Positions 46,207-55,024 of a stretch of DNA of 64,000 bases are shown here, in pieces (within the stretch, counting starts at the first letter, position 1; every line of letters begins with the position of its first letter). A program made the position numbers and the translations under genes. Under the pieces are notes generated by a model that did no database searches, had not been told where the DNA came from, and saw only the letters and a list, made by a program, of their open reading frames with translations. This DNA comes from Amycolatopsis sp. GM8. Its GTDB lineage: Bacteria > Actinomycetota > Actinomycetes > Mycobacteriales > Pseudonocardiaceae. The stretch covers positions 804,936 to 868,935 of the forward strand of contig NZ_JAJKFK010000004.1 of NCBI RefSeq assembly GCF_021653975.1, written 5' to 3'.

Positions 46207-46370
46207 CAGCGCTCTTCTCGGAACTCGACATGCCGGCGGACCGTCGGGTCGTACTTGCGCACGACCATGCGTTCCGGGTCGTTCCGACGGTTCTTGCGCG
46301 TGACGTAGGTGTAGCCGGTGCCCGCGGTGGACCGCAGCTTGATCACCGGACGGACGTCGTTCTTCGCCAT
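46206..46370 (-). CDS. rpmG: Zinc-independent 50S ribosomal protein L33
   Basis: This 54-residue L33 lacks the four zinc-ligand cysteines, so it is the C-minus paralogue. It reads [20 protein letters not shown], then [15 protein letters not shown] and [17 protein letters not shown]. It is the first gene of rpmG-rpsN-rpsR. Such operons are repressed by Zur and replace zinc-containing ribosomal proteins in zinc starvation. ATG at 46370 is chosen; the longer frame would add residues not found in L33. Confidence 0.95.
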   Translation of the reverse strand: MAKNDVRPVIKLRSTAGTGYTYVTRKNRRNDPERMVVRKYDPTVRRHVEFREER

Positions 46371-46427
46371 TACAGCTTCACTCCCTTGGCCTTCAGTCCC
46401 GTGGCTTCGATGTCCCAGCATCACTTT

Positions 46428-46442
46428 TGATACTGGTTTTCA
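46428..46442. promoter_or_regulatory. Zur-like box before rpmG-rpsN-rpsR
   Basis: TGATACTGGTTTTCA agrees with the actinobacterial Zur consensus TGAAAATGATTTTCA at 12 of 15 positions. It lies 58 bases before rpmG in an AT-rich stretch, and a degenerate gene starts on the other side. Zur control of the zinc-free ribosomal protein operon is well known. Confidence 0.7.
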
Positions 46443-46464
46443 TTTTCATCTAACGTACAGGACG

Positions 46465-46740
46465 GTGCGAACCTTCCCGACCGGCACCGCGCTCGTGCAC
46501 ATCGAGCTGCGCGAAGACCTGTTGCCACTGCCGGCGACTGGCGGGGCGGGAGGTGTGGCTCGACTACGCCGACCCGGTTCGGATCCTGGGCGACCGCCGA
46601 CGGCCGATGGAGCCCGCCGCAGCGACGAGCACGGTCGAGTCGTCGATCGCGGCGGCCGTCGCCCCGGGATCGGCGCGGAAGATCGCGTCGACGGGGACGC
46701 CGGCCGCCGCGACGAGGGTGTCCTCTAGCTTACGCAGGCC
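46465..46740 (+). pseudogene. Degenerate cobW/COG0523-like remnant
   Basis: GTG at 46465 begins VRTFPTGTALVHIELREDLL and PLPATGGAGG. Actinobacterial COG0523 GTPases start V-R-T, contain a P-G-T-A-L-V-H segment and later a L-R-E-D-L-L-P-L segment. Here these pieces are present but the parts between are missing, including Walker A and the CxCC motif. After about 35 codons the frame loses protein character. COG0523 genes are classic Zur targets and often sit divergently from such ribosomal operons, which supports the reading. The match is short, so confidence is low. The rest of 46440-46750 holds no gene. Confidence 0.4.
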
Positions 46741-46750
46741 GGGACGCCGG

Positions 46751-48055
46751 TTACGAAACGCCTTCGAGCGCGGAGCGGCGCAGCAGCGGCAGGCCGAGGG
46801 CCACCAGGATCCCCGGCAGGAGGGAGAAGCCGAGCAGGATCGCGGTCACCGCGCTCGCCGGCTGCGCGGCTGAGGCGTCCACAGTGGACACGTAACCGCC
46901 GATGGTCAGGACCAATCCGAACAGGCCCGGCCCCAGCGCCAGCCCGAGCGTCTCCGACGCCGTCCACACCCCGGCCGCCACACCCGCGCGGGTCGCGCCG
47001 GTGCGCTCCTCCTCGATGCTGATCAGGTCGGCCAGTATCGCGAGCGGGAAAACCTGGATCCCGGCATACCCGACACCCGCCAGTGCCACGAACACCAGCG
47101 CAACGCCCAGCGGCAGCACCAGCGACGCACACAGTCCCGCCGCGCCGACGGCGAAGGACAGGCACGCGACCCGGAAACCCCAGATCTTGCCCCAGCGCGC
47201 GCCGATCCGGGGCCACAGCGGCATCGTGATCAGCGCCGGGCCGACGAAACAGATGAACAGCACCGTCTGCAGCCCGGCATCGCCGAACACGTGCCGCGCC
47301 GCGTAGTTCACGCCCGCGAGCAACGTGCCGAGCCCCAGCGACTGGACGAAGTAGACACCGAGCAGCCACCGGAACCCGCGCCACTCGCGCATCGTCGCGA
47401 GCAGCTCCCGCCAGCTGACGGTCGTCGGGCGGCGGGCCCCGACCGGGGCGCCGCGAATGCCGAGCACCACGGCGATCATGCCGAGCAGCATGACGAGCCC
47501 GATCACCACGCCCATCACGCGATACCCGGCGGCACCGCCGATGCCCTCGGTGATCAGCGGCGCGCCACCGCCGGAGACGAGGATCGCCACCGCGAGGAAG
47601 CCGATCCGCAGGCTGGACAGCCGGGTCCGCTCCTGCGGATCGTCCGTCAACTCGGCCGGCAGCGCGTTGTAGGGCACCTGGAAGAGGCCGTATGCCGTGG
47701 CACACAACAGGAACGTGACCACGACGTAGGCCGCGTCGGCCGTGGTGGAGCCGAAGCCGGGGTGCGCGAAGATCGCGCCGAACAGCACGGCGACCCCGAT
47801 CCCTCCGATCACCAGGAACCGCCGCCGGCTGCCGCGCCTGGCGAGATCCGCGTCGGAGAGCCGCCCGGCGAACGGGTTGAACACGACGTCCCAGGCCTTG
47901 GGCACCAGCACGATCACGCCGGCGACCGCGCCCGGTATCGCCATCGTGTCGGTCAGGTAGGGCAGCAGGAGGAGCCCCGGCACCGTGCCGAAGGGGCCGG
48001 TCGCGAAGGACCCGAGCGAGTACCCGATCCTGGTCGAAGCCGGAAGCGCGGCCAC
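46751..48055 (-). CDS. MFS/GPH-type transporter
   Basis: This protein of about 434 residues has twelve membrane segments and belongs to the glycoside-pentoside-hexuronide:cation symporter (MelB-like) group. The signature is the loop WDVVFNPFAGRLSDADLARR followed by GSRRRFLVIGG, and the TAYGLFQVPYNALPAELT segment. Helix 7-8 shows LGTLLAGVNYAARHVFGD. GTG at 48055 is chosen because AAGGAGG lies 4 bases upstream; the longer frame from 48094 would put that site inside the gene. The substrate is unknown. It is encoded on the minus strand before the LLM oxidoreductase stop. Confidence 0.9.
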   Translation of the reverse strand: MAALPASTRIGYSLGSFATGPFGTVPGLLLLPYLTDTMAIPGAVAGVIVLVPKAWDVVFNPFAGRLSDADLARRGSRRRFLVIGGIGVAVLFGAIFAHPGFGSTTADAAYVVVTFLLCATAYGLFQVPYNALPAELTDDPQERTRLSSLRIGFLAVAILVSGGGAPLITEGIGGAAGYRVMGVVIGLVMLLGMIAVVLGIRGAPVGARRPTTVSWRELLATMREWRGFRWLLGVYFVQSLGLGTLLAGVNYAARHVFGDAGLQTVLFICFVGPALITMPLWPRIGARWGKIWGFRVACLSFAVGAAGLCASLVLPLGVALVFVALAGVGYAGIQVFPLAILADLISIEEERTGATRAGVAAGVWTASETLGLALGPGLFGLVLTIGGYVSTVDASAAQPASAVTAILLGFSLLPGILVALGLPLLRRSALEGVS

Positions 48056-48155
48056 TGATCCTCCTTCAGCTGCGAACGGGGAGGATCGTGTCATCGCAAC
48101 CGTGGCCCGGTGTGACCGGGGCCTCTTCAGGTGATCGTCGCCGTGGAAAACGCGG

Positions 48156-49181
48156 TCAGCTCAAGATCGGCGCGAGCTGGCGCAAGGCGTCGGCGTTGCC
48201 GCGCAGCAGGAGCGTGGTGACCACGGTTTCCTCCCACTTCGCCAGCTCGTCGCGGATCTTCGCGGCCGGTCCGATCAGCGCGGTGTCCTCGACGAGCGAG
48301 GTCGGGATCGCCGCCACCGCCTCGTCCTTGCGGCCGGCCAGATACAGGTCCTGCACCTTGTCCGCGACGTCCCCGTAGCCCATCCGCGCGTACACGTCGT
48401 GGTGGAAGTTGACCTCCTTCGCGCCCATCCCGCCGATGTAGAGCGCCAGCGACGGCTTGATGAAGCCCGCCGCGGTCTCGACGTCGTCGTGCACGATCAC
48501 CGGAACCGACGCGGCGACCTCGAAGTCCGCCGCGCTCCGGCGCGCGCCGGGCCGCGCGAAGCCCTCGTCGAGCGCGGCGCGGTAGAAGGCGTCGCTCTTG
48601 GGCGAGAAGAACAGCGGCAGCCAGCCGTCGCCGATCTCCGCCGCGAGGGCGACGTTCTTCGGCCCCTCCGCGGCGAGATAGATCGGGATCTCCTCGCGCA
48701 GCGGATGCACCGTGGGCTTCAGCGGCTTGCCCAGTCCCATCCCGCCGTCGAGTGGCAGCGGGTAGAACGGCCCGTCGCTGGTGACGGGTTCCTTGCGTGC
48801 CACCACTTTCCGCACGATGTCGACGTACTGGCGGGTGCGCGCGAGTGGTTTCGGGTACGGCTGCCCGTACCAGCCCTCGACGACCTGCGGGCCCGAGACG
48901 CCGAGCCCGAGCACGAACCGCCCGCCCGACAGGTGGTCGAGGGTCAGCGCGCTCATACCGACGGCCGTGGGCGTGCGCGCCGACATCTGGACGATGTTCG
49001 TGCCGAGCTTGATCCGGCTCGTCGAGGCACCCCACCAGGCCAGCGGGGTCAGGGCGTCGGACCCGTAGGCCTCCGCCGACCACACGGAATCGAAGCCGAG
49101 TTCCTCCGCCGCCAGTATCGCCTCGAGCGCGCCTTCCGGCGGCCCCGACTGCCAGTATCCGAGGTGGTAGCCCAGCTTCAC
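48156..49181 (-). CDS. LLM-class F420-dependent oxidoreductase
   Basis: This 341-residue TIM-barrel protein belongs to the luciferase-like family that uses F420. It begins VKLGYHLGYWQSGPPEG, and typical segments are FDSVWSAEAYGSDALTPLAW, GGRFVLGLGVSGPQVVEGWY and EIPIYLAAEGPKNVALAAEI. GTG at 49181 follows GGAGG by 4 bases. A TetR-type gene is transcribed divergently from it with a palindrome between, suggesting control. The substrate is not predictable. Confidence 0.9.
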   Translation of the reverse strand: MKLGYHLGYWQSGPPEGALEAILAAEELGFDSVWSAEAYGSDALTPLAWWGASTSRIKLGTNIVQMSARTPTAVGMSALTLDHLSGGRFVLGLGVSGPQVVEGWYGQPYPKPLARTRQYVDIVRKVVARKEPVTSDGPFYPLPLDGGMGLGKPLKPTVHPLREEIPIYLAAEGPKNVALAAEIGDGWLPLFFSPKSDAFYRAALDEGFARPGARRSAADFEVAASVPVIVHDDVETAAGFIKPSLALYIGGMGAKEVNFHHDVYARMGYGDVADKVQDLYLAGRKDEAVAAIPTSLVEDTALIGPAAKIRDELAKWEETVVTTLLLRGNADALRQLAPILS

Positions 49182-49223
49182 GTCGCCTCCAGGGATGGGT
49201 AGTGCGCCGGGGTGCACGCTACG

Positions 49224-49245
49224 ATTGACAACACCCGTAGTCAAT
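49224..49245. promoter_or_regulatory. Inverted repeat between LLM and TetR genes
   Basis: ATTGAC (49224-49229) and GTCAAT (49240-49245) are perfect arms ten bases apart in a 76-base divergent promoter region. TTGACA (49225-49230) inside it matches a -35 hexamer on the plus strand. This is probably the TetR regulator's operator. Confidence 0.55.
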
Positions 49246-49257
49246 TGGGGGCACGCG

Positions 49258-49848
49258 ATGACCCGCACCTGGGCCGGCACGACGCTCGACGACCGCAGGG
49301 CCGCCCGGCGCGCGCGGCTGCTCGCGGCCGGGCTCGACCTGCTGGGCACGGGCGGCAGCGGCGCGGTCAGCGTCCGGGCGGTGTGCCGGCGGGCGAAGCT
49401 CACCGAGCGGTACTTCTACGAGAGCTTCACCGACCGCGAACAGCTCGTCGTCGCGGTCTACGAGGACGTCGCCGAGCAGCTGCGCCAGGCGCTGATCGAC
49501 GCGGTGCCCGACACGCGCGCCGAACCGGCCGCACGTGCCGAGGCGGCGGTGACCGCGGCCGTCGAGCTGATGGTCGACGACCCGCGCAAGGGCAGCGTGC
49601 TGCTGCTCGCCCCGGTCACCGACCCGGCGCTGTCCGCGCGCGGGGTGGCCCTGCTGCCCGCGTTCGCCGCGCTGGTCCGCGAACAGCTGCCGGCCCGGCT
49701 CGCGGCCGACGAGCGCGAGATGACCGCGCTCGGGCTCGTCGGCTCGCTGTCGAACCTGTTCACGGCTTACCTCGCGGGAACGCTGAAGGTGAGCCGGGCC
49801 AGACTCATCGCCCACTGCGTCCGGCAGCTGGCACAGGCCGGTTCCTAA
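49258..49848 (+). CDS. TetR-family regulator
   Basis: This is a 196-residue repressor. The helix-turn-helix is [20 protein letters not shown] followed by [17 protein letters not shown]. The C-terminal ligand domain is alanine-rich. It lies divergent from the LLM oxidoreductase gene and its last bases overlap the end of the convergent hsaF gene by 4. The palindrome upstream is the likely operator for both directions. Confidence 0.85.
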   Translation: MTRTWAGTTLDDRRAARRARLLAAGLDLLGTGGSGAVSVRAVCRRAKLTERYFYESFTDREQLVVAVYEDVAEQLRQALIDAVPDTRAEPAARAEAAVTAAVELMVDDPRKGSVLLLAPVTDPALSARGVALLPAFAALVREQLPARLAADEREMTALGLVGSLSNLFTAYLAGTLKVSRARLIAHCVRQLAQAGS

Positions 49849-50879
49849 GCGGCGTCGCGCTCGGCCACGATCTCCAGCGCGATGTCGATGATCATGTCCT
49901 CCTGGCCGCCGACATAACGCTTCGCGCCCACCCGGTACAGGATCTCGTGCGCCGGCACGCCGTAGCGTTCCGCGGCGCGCTCGGCGTGCAGCAGGAAGCT
50001 CGAGTACACCCCGGCGAAGCCCTGCACGATCGACGAGCGGTCCATCACCGGCAGCCGCGTGATGTACGGCTTCACCACGTTCTCCGCGGCGTCCATCAGG
50101 ATGTCCTTGTCCACACCCGTTTTCACGCCGAGCCGCTCGAACACCGTCGCCAGCACCTCGGTCGGCGAGTTGCCCGCACCCGCGCCGAGCGCGACGAGCG
50201 AACCGTCGATCTGCCGGGCCCCGGCGCGGTAGGCGAGCACCGAGTTGGCCACCCCGAAGCTCATGTTCTGGTGCCCGTGATAGCCGACCTGTGCCTGGTC
50301 GCCGAACTCGGCGGCGAGTGCCTCGACGCGTTCCGAGGCATCCTCGAGGATCAGCGCGCCCGCGGAGTCCACAATGTACACACACTGGCAGCCGGCGTCG
50401 ACCATGATCCGGCCCTGCTTCGCCAGCGCGTCCGGAGTGGACATATGCGACAGCATCAGGAACCCGACGGTCTCCAGCCCGAGCTTGCGCGCCTCGGTGA
50501 AGTGCTGGATCGAGATGTCGGCCTCGGTGCAGTGGGTCGCGATGCGCACCGCGCCCGCACCGAGATCGGCGGCGGCCTTCAGGTCCGCCACCGTGCCCAG
50601 GCCCGGCAGCAGCAGCACCGCGATCTTCGCGTGCTTCGCCTCGTCCACCGCGGCCGCGATCAGCTTCCGCTCGTCCACGAGCGAGAACCCGTAGTTGAAG
50701 GTCGACCCGCCGAGCCCGTCGCCGTGGGTCACCTCGATCAGCGAGACACCGGCGGAGTCCAGCGCCCGCACGGTGTCGCGCACGTTCTCCTCGGTGAACT
50801 GGTGCGCCATCGCGTGGCTGCCGTCGCGCAGGCTCGTGTCGACGATCCGGACCTCGCGCTCGACGTTGTCCCAGGTCAT
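49845..50879 (-). CDS. hsaF: 4-hydroxy-2-oxovalerate aldolase
   Basis: This 344-residue class II aldolase splits 4-hydroxy-2-oxo acids into pyruvate and an aldehyde in meta-cleavage pathways, including the steroid A/B-ring route. It shows the metal and substrate motif [20 protein letters not shown] and later [20 protein letters not shown] and [16 protein letters not shown]. It is co-translated with the acylating acetaldehyde dehydrogenase gene before it (4-base overlap), and the two enzymes form a substrate-channelling complex. The other pathway genes are not adjacent. The symbol assumes the HsaF group rather than BphI/DmpG. Confidence 0.93.
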   Translation of the reverse strand: MTWDNVEREVRIVDTSLRDGSHAMAHQFTEENVRDTVRALDSAGVSLIEVTHGDGLGGSTFNYGFSLVDERKLIAAAVDEAKHAKIAVLLLPGLGTVADLKAAADLGAGAVRIATHCTEADISIQHFTEARKLGLETVGFLMLSHMSTPDALAKQGRIMVDAGCQCVYIVDSAGALILEDASERVEALAAEFGDQAQVGYHGHQNMSFGVANSVLAYRAGARQIDGSLVALGAGAGNSPTEVLATVFERLGVKTGVDKDILMDAAENVVKPYITRLPVMDRSSIVQGFAGVYSSFLLHAERAAERYGVPAHEILYRVGAKRYVGGQEDMIIDIALEIVAERDAA

Positions 50880-51772
50880 GCCGCCACCTTCTTCTGTGCC
50901 AACAGTTCTCCGACCCGCGCGGCCGCGGCGGTCATGATGTCGAGGTTCCCGGCGTACGGCGGCAGGTAGTCGCCGTTGCCCGCCACTTCGAGGAACACCG
51001 CGACGCGGGCCTGCCCGTTCCAGCCGGGCCGCGGTTCGTCGTACTGGGGCGCCGCCTTGAGCGCGTAGCCCGGCACGTACTCCTGCACGGTCTTGACCAT
51101 CCGCTCGATCGACGCGGTGATCGCGTCGCGGTCGGCGTCCGGGGCGATCGCGCAGAACACCGTGTCCCGCATGATCATCGGCGGGTCGACCGGGTTGATG
51201 ATGATGATCGCCTTACCGCGCGCCGCGCCACCCACGACCTCGATCGCGTGCCCGGTGGTCTCGGTGAACTCGTCGATGTTCGCGCGCGTGCCGGGACCCG
51301 CCGAACGCGACGAGATCGACGCGACGATCTCGGCGTAGGGCACCGGGGTCACCTGCGAGACGGCGTTCACGATCGGGATCGTGGCCTGCCCGCCGCAGGT
51401 GATCATGTTGAGGTTCGGCACGTCCAGCTGTTCGGGCAGGGTGACCGCGGGGCAGGTGAGCGGCCCGACCGCGGCCGGGGTCAGGTCGACCGCCTGGATG
51501 CCGGCCTCGGCGTAGCGCGGCGCGTTGGCCAGATGTGCCTTCGCGGACGTCGCCTCGAAGACCAGTTCGGGTTTTTCCGCCTGGGCGAGCAGCCAGTCCA
51601 CCCCCTCCGCGGAGGTCTCCAGGCCCAGCCGCGCGGCGCGCGCGAGCCCCTCGGACGTCGGGTCCACCCCGACCATGTAGCGCACGTCCACGTATTCGCT
51701 GCGACGGAGCTTGGCGAGTAGGTCGGTACCGATGTTGCCCGGACCGACGATCGCCGCGATGGCTTTCCTCAT
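50876..51772 (-). CDS. hsaG: Acetaldehyde dehydrogenase (acylating)
   Basis: The 298-residue enzyme oxidises the aldehyde from the aldolase to acyl-CoA with NAD. It shows [20 protein letters not shown] (nucleotide binding), the catalytic Cys segment [20 protein letters not shown], and [19 protein letters not shown] at 51772 is preferred; the longer frame from 51808 adds unrelated residues. It starts the hsaG-hsaF unit and is divergent from an IclR-type regulator that probably controls it. Confidence 0.94.
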   Translation of the reverse strand: MRKAIAAIVGPGNIGTDLLAKLRRSEYVDVRYMVGVDPTSEGLARAARLGLETSAEGVDWLLAQAEKPELVFEATSAKAHLANAPRYAEAGIQAVDLTPAAVGPLTCPAVTLPEQLDVPNLNMITCGGQATIPIVNAVSQVTPVPYAEIVASISSRSAGPGTRANIDEFTETTGHAIEVVGGAARGKAIIIINPVDPPMIMRDTVFCAIAPDADRDAITASIERMVKTVQEYVPGYALKAAPQYDEPRPGWNGQARVAVFLEVAGNGDYLPPYAGNLDIMTAAAARVGELLAQKKVAA

Positions 51773-51811
51773 GGCTTTACGGTCCGCCCGGGGATAGGGC
51801 ACACTCAACTT

Positions 51812-52570
51812 ATGTGTGCCGCTGAGCGGAACGGTGAGGACGCCGCCGGACTGACCGCCAGCCGGATCGCCGCCCTGCTGGGCGCGTTCGGACCTGGCGA
51901 GGAGTTCCTCGGCGTGTCCGAACTCGCCCGCCGGACCGGGATGCCGAAGTCATCGGCGCACCGGCTGATCGGGCATCTCGTGCACGAGAACCTGCTCGAA
52001 CGGGAATCCGGCGTGGTCCGGCTGGGCATCCGGCTGTTCGAGATCGGGCAGCTCGCGGCCGCGCGGCGCGGGCTGGTCGACGCCGCCCGCCCGTACCTCG
52101 CGGACCTGCGCGAAGCCACCCGCAACACAGTGCATCTCGCGGTCCTCGAAGGAACCGAGGTGGTTTACCTGGACATCGTGCGCGGCCCGGACGCGCCCGC
52201 GCTGCCCTCGCGCATCGGTGGGCGATTTCCCGCCCATGCCACGGCCGTTGGAAAAGCGATACTCGCGCACTCTCCCGGTCCGGTGCTCCAGGCGGTAATC
52301 TCTGCGGGCCTGCCCCGTATCGGTCCGCGCACACTCACCGCGCCGGGCCTGCTGCGCAGGCAGCTGACCAAGGTGTGTGAGGAGGGCATTGCGTACGAGC
52401 GAGAGGAATCCGGTACCGGCGTCATCTGCGTCGCGAGCCCGGTGCTCGACCGGTCGGGACACGCGCGCGCGGCGGTTTCGATCTCCGGCTGGAGCAATCG
52501 GGTACGCGCCGAGCGGGTGGCTCCCGCGGTCCGGACCACTGCCCTTACGCTGTCCCGCACACTCCCTTAA
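51812..52570 (+). CDS. IclR-family regulator
   Basis: The 252-residue protein has an N-terminal winged helix ([20 protein letters not shown]) and a C-terminal GAF-like effector domain with THAT-type segments ([18 protein letters not shown] and [20 protein letters not shown]). IclR regulators control aromatic or steroid catabolic genes. It lies 39 bases from hsaG and divergently, which makes that operon the likely target. The effector is unknown. Confidence 0.9.
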   Translation: MCAAERNGEDAAGLTASRIAALLGAFGPGEEFLGVSELARRTGMPKSSAHRLIGHLVHENLLERESGVVRLGIRLFEIGQLAAARRGLVDAARPYLADLREATRNTVHLAVLEGTEVVYLDIVRGPDAPALPSRIGGRFPAHATAVGKAILAHSPGPVLQAVISAGLPRIGPRTLTAPGLLRRQLTKVCEEGIAYEREESGTGVICVASPVLDRSGHARAAVSISGWSNRVRAERVAPAVRTTALTLSRTLP

Positions 52571-52652
52571 CAGCCAGTGCACGCATCGTCGGCCACCATC
52601 GTCGCGATACGGACACTGATCAGGTTCGCGCCAGGCGAAACGGAGGACACCC

Positions 52653-53168
52653 GTGATCGGCCAGACCACCCAGGTGGACGACCTGCGGCTCGTCGCGCTG
52701 CCCAGTGCCGTCAACTGTGCCGAGATGTTCGTGCGCTTCGCGCTCGCCGAGTGGCGGCTCCGCGAGCTGATCCCCGAAGCCACCCGCATCACGCGTCACC
52801 TGGTGTCGGCGTCCGTCGAGGGTTCGAGGAGTACCTCCCCCCGGTTTCTGACGGTGCGGCTGCGGCTGCACGGTGACGCGCTGGTGATCGAGCTGGACGA
52901 CGATCTGCGCGGTGAGCCGCCGGAGCTGGCGGGCGCGCAGATCAACGCCGTGACCCTGCCCGGCGCTCGCCGCAACGTGTGGTCGGAGCTTCCGCTGCCG
53001 ACGGGCATGTCCGCCGCGGCGGTGCCGCTGCCGCAGCGCGCCCCGAACCGCGCCCAGGCCGCTGCTCCGGCCCCGGAGTACGCCCCGGAGCAGCCGCGGG
53101 TGGACGCCGATTCCCAGATCCTGCAACGGGTTCTCTACGGCTTGAACCGCGGCAACGGCCGCGGCTGA
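52653..53168 (+). CDS. ATP-binding/anti-sigma-type regulatory protein, degenerate
   Basis: This 171-residue protein resembles the HATPase domain of anti-sigma regulatory factors in its first half (LRLVALPSAVNCAEMFVRFA, then LAEWRLRELIPEATRITRHL). The N- and G-box residues that bind ATP are not visible. A long Ala/Pro-rich region (PQRAPNRAQAAAPAPEYAPE) precedes a short conserved C-terminal helix. GTG at 52653 follows CGGAGGA. It may be a regulatory scaffold rather than a kinase. It lies alone between IclR and the convergent folP. Confidence 0.6.
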   Translation: MIGQTTQVDDLRLVALPSAVNCAEMFVRFALAEWRLRELIPEATRITRHLVSASVEGSRSTSPRFLTVRLRLHGDALVIELDDDLRGEPPELAGAQINAVTLPGARRNVWSELPLPTGMSAAAVPLPQRAPNRAQAAAPAPEYAPEQPRVDADSQILQRVLYGLNRGNGRG

Positions 53169-53192
53169 CCGAAAAGTTTCGAACGGCGATTC

Positions 53193-54065
53193 TCAGGCGA
53201 GGCCGCGGATCGCGCGCGCCGGCGGGCGGTCGCCGTCGATCGCGGCCACCATCTCCAGCACCCGCCTGGTCTGGCGGACCTCGTGCACCCGGAACACGCT
53301 CGCCCCGTCGCGGGCGGCGAGCGCCGTCGCGGCGAGCGTCCCGTCGAGCCGCTCGTGCAGCGGGACGCCGAGCGCCTCCCCCACGAAGTCCTTATTGGAC
53401 AGTGCCATCAGCACGGGCCAGCCGGTGTCCGCGAGCGTCGCGGCGTGCCGGAGCAACGCGAGGCTGTGCCAGGTGTTCTTGCCGAAGTCGTGCGTCGGGT
53501 CGATCAGCACCCCGGCTCGCGGCACCCCGAGCGCGACGACCTTCTCCGCGCGGCGGGTGGTCTCCTCGACGACCTCGTCCACCAGATCCTCGTAGCGCAC
53601 CCGGAACGGGCGCGTACGCGGCACAGCTCCCCCGGTGTGCGAGCAGACGTAGCCCGCGCCGAACTCGGCGGCCACTTCGGCGAGCTTCGGGTCGGTGCCG
53701 GCCCAGGTGTCGTTGAGCAGGTCGGCGCCGGCCTCGCAGGCGAGCCTGCCCACGTCGTGCCGCCAGGTGTCCACGCTGATCACCAGGTCCGGATGGCGGC
53801 GACGGATCTCCGCGACGAACGGCACCACCCGGCGGATCTCCTCGGCGACGTCGACGTCCGCGCCCGGACCGGCTTTCACGCCGCCCACGTCGACGAGGTC
53901 GGCGCCGTCGGCGACCGCGCGGTCCACCGCCGCGAGGGCCTTGTCGTCCGCAAAGGACGCACCCTTGTCGTAGAAGGAGTCGGGGGTACGGTTGACGATC
54001 GCCATCACCAGCGCGCGGTCACGCACCAGCGGGCGGCCACGGAATTCGAGTTCGACACGGGACAC
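53193..54065 (-). CDS. folP: Dihydropteroate synthase-like protein (FolP2 type)
   Basis: The 290-residue TIM-barrel protein has the first pterin-binding motif ALVMAIVNRTPDSFYDKGAS and the second motif DLVDVGGVKAGPGADVDVAE, plus VISVDTWRHDVGRLACEAGA. It resembles mycobacterial FolP2, which lacks normal dihydropteroate synthase activity. The D-V-G-G-V-K variant instead of D-V-G-G-E-S-T points the same way. It is not linked to other folate genes. GTG at 54065. Confidence 0.88.
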   Translation of the reverse strand: MSRVELEFRGRPLVRDRALVMAIVNRTPDSFYDKGASFADDKALAAVDRAVADGADLVDVGGVKAGPGADVDVAEEIRRVVPFVAEIRRRHPDLVISVDTWRHDVGRLACEAGADLLNDTWAGTDPKLAEVAAEFGAGYVCSHTGGAVPRTRPFRVRYEDLVDEVVEETTRRAEKVVALGVPRAGVLIDPTHDFGKNTWHSLALLRHAATLADTGWPVLMALSNKDFVGEALGVPLHERLDGTLAATALAARDGASVFRVHEVRQTRRVLEMVAAIDGDRPPARAIRGLA

Positions 54066-54113
54066 GGTCTCATCATGCCTGCCGCGCCCGGGACGCGAGA
54101 ACGGCCGTTATAG

Positions 54114-54128
54114 CCTAAGTTCCTCAGG
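54114..54128. promoter_or_regulatory. Imperfect palindrome between folP and tetR
   Basis: CCTAAG-TTC-CTCAGG has six-base arms with one mismatch and lies 25-39 bases before the divergent tetR start. It may be the TetR operator. Confidence 0.35.
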
Positions 54129-54152
54129 GAGACCCGAAGGGGGTGCGTGCGG

Positions 54153-54785
54153 ATGGCGACTCGCCACGCGGGACCGGCGGAAACCCACAGCAGGGAACGG
54201 TTTCTCCAGGCCGCGCTGAACGTCCTCGTCGAACAGGGCGTGGCCGGACTGACCGTACGCGGGCTGGCGGGGGCGGCGGGCAGTTCCACCATCGGCGTCT
54301 ACACGCGATTCGGCGGCCGGACGGGCGTGCTGGACGCGTTGTACGAGCGCACCTTCGAGCTGCTGCACGACGAGCTGGGGCAGCTGCCCCCGGTCTCCGG
54401 TGACGCGCTGCCGGATGTGCTCGCGTTCGGCCGGATGTACCGCGAGTTCGCGCTGGAGAGCCCGGCCCGGTACGCGTTCATGTTCGAGCGGGCGGTGCCC
54501 GGCTACGACCCGGATCCCGATCTGCGGATGCTCGCCCAGCGCGACACGTACGACCAGCTGGTGGCGCGGGTGCGCCCGGCGGTCCGGTCGGCCGGGGACG
54601 CCGAGCGGGCCGGGTATCTCATGTGGACGACGATGCACGGGCTGGTGAGCATGGAGCTGACCAACCGGGCGCGGACACCCCCGCCGGGCTGGTTTCTCAA
54701 GCCGGGCAACGATTCCTACGCGGAGATCTTCTACGAGGGCATCGTCGCGACCCTCACCGGCCTGTCCCCCTGCGACGACCGCTGA
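54153..54785 (+). CDS. TetR-family regulator with TetR_C_33-like domain
   Basis: This 210-residue repressor has the helix-turn-helix GVAGLTVRGLAGAAGSSTIG and VYTRFGGRTGVLDALYERTF. The C-terminal domain resembles the WHG family, with RYAFMFERAVPGYDPDPDLR and an MWTTMHGLVSMELTNRAR segment. ATG at 54153 is preferred to GTG at 54147 because of spacing from AAGGGGG. It is divergent from folP and ends before a strong terminator. Confidence 0.88.
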   Translation: MATRHAGPAETHSRERFLQAALNVLVEQGVAGLTVRGLAGAAGSSTIGVYTRFGGRTGVLDALYERTFELLHDELGQLPPVSGDALPDVLAFGRMYREFALESPARYAFMFERAVPGYDPDPDLRMLAQRDTYDQLVARVRPAVRSAGDAERAGYLMWTTMHGLVSMELTNRARTPPPGWFLKPGNDSYAEIFYEGIVATLTGLSPCDDR

Positions 54786-54800
54786 CCACCGGCCACAACG

Positions 54801-54837
54801 GAAAACCCCCGGCTCCCATCAGGAACCGGGGGTTTTC
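54801..54837. terminator. Hairpin terminator after tetR
   Basis: GAAAACCCCCGG (54801-54812) and CCGGGGGTTTTC (54826-54837) are perfect arms, with T residues at both ends. It lies 16 bases after the tetR stop. Confidence 0.92.
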
Positions 54838-54868
54838 CCTCAGCTGACTAGCGCGGGCTACGTCACGA

Positions 54869-54942
54869 ACGCAACCACAGCGGGGGTCCAGGGGGCTCGC
54901 CCCCTGGCGGGGGTTTGGGGGTTCGACCCCCAAAAGACACCG
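54869..54942 (-). repeat. GC-rich hairpin repeat element, copy 2
   Basis: This is nearly identical to 35877-35954: ACGCAACCAC, then GGGGTCCAGGGGGCTCGCC and CCCTGGCGGGGGT, then the second hairpin around TTCGA, ending AAGACACCG. It lies downstream of the minus-strand rpsA gene. The flanking GTAAAGCCGG (54942-54951) pairs with CCGGCTTTAC around the rpsA stop codon, the same arrangement as in copy 1. Confidence 0.8.
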
Positions 54943-55024
54943 TAAAGCCGGAGGCGGCGAGCTGCCTCGGGTGCGGGTGCCCCGCAAGACACTGCGCGAG
55001 CACACGCCGCCCCATCAACCGGCT

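Noticed and set aside
46540-46740. Minus-strand frame KLEDTLVAAAGVPVDAIF
   Set aside because: It has no start codon or binding site and lies antisense to the COG0523-like remnant. Codon pattern alone is not enough.
54915-54935. tRNA T-arm-like GGGGGTTCGACCCCC
   Set aside because: It is one hairpin of the repeat element present twice. No acceptor stem, anticodon arm or 3' CCA context exists.
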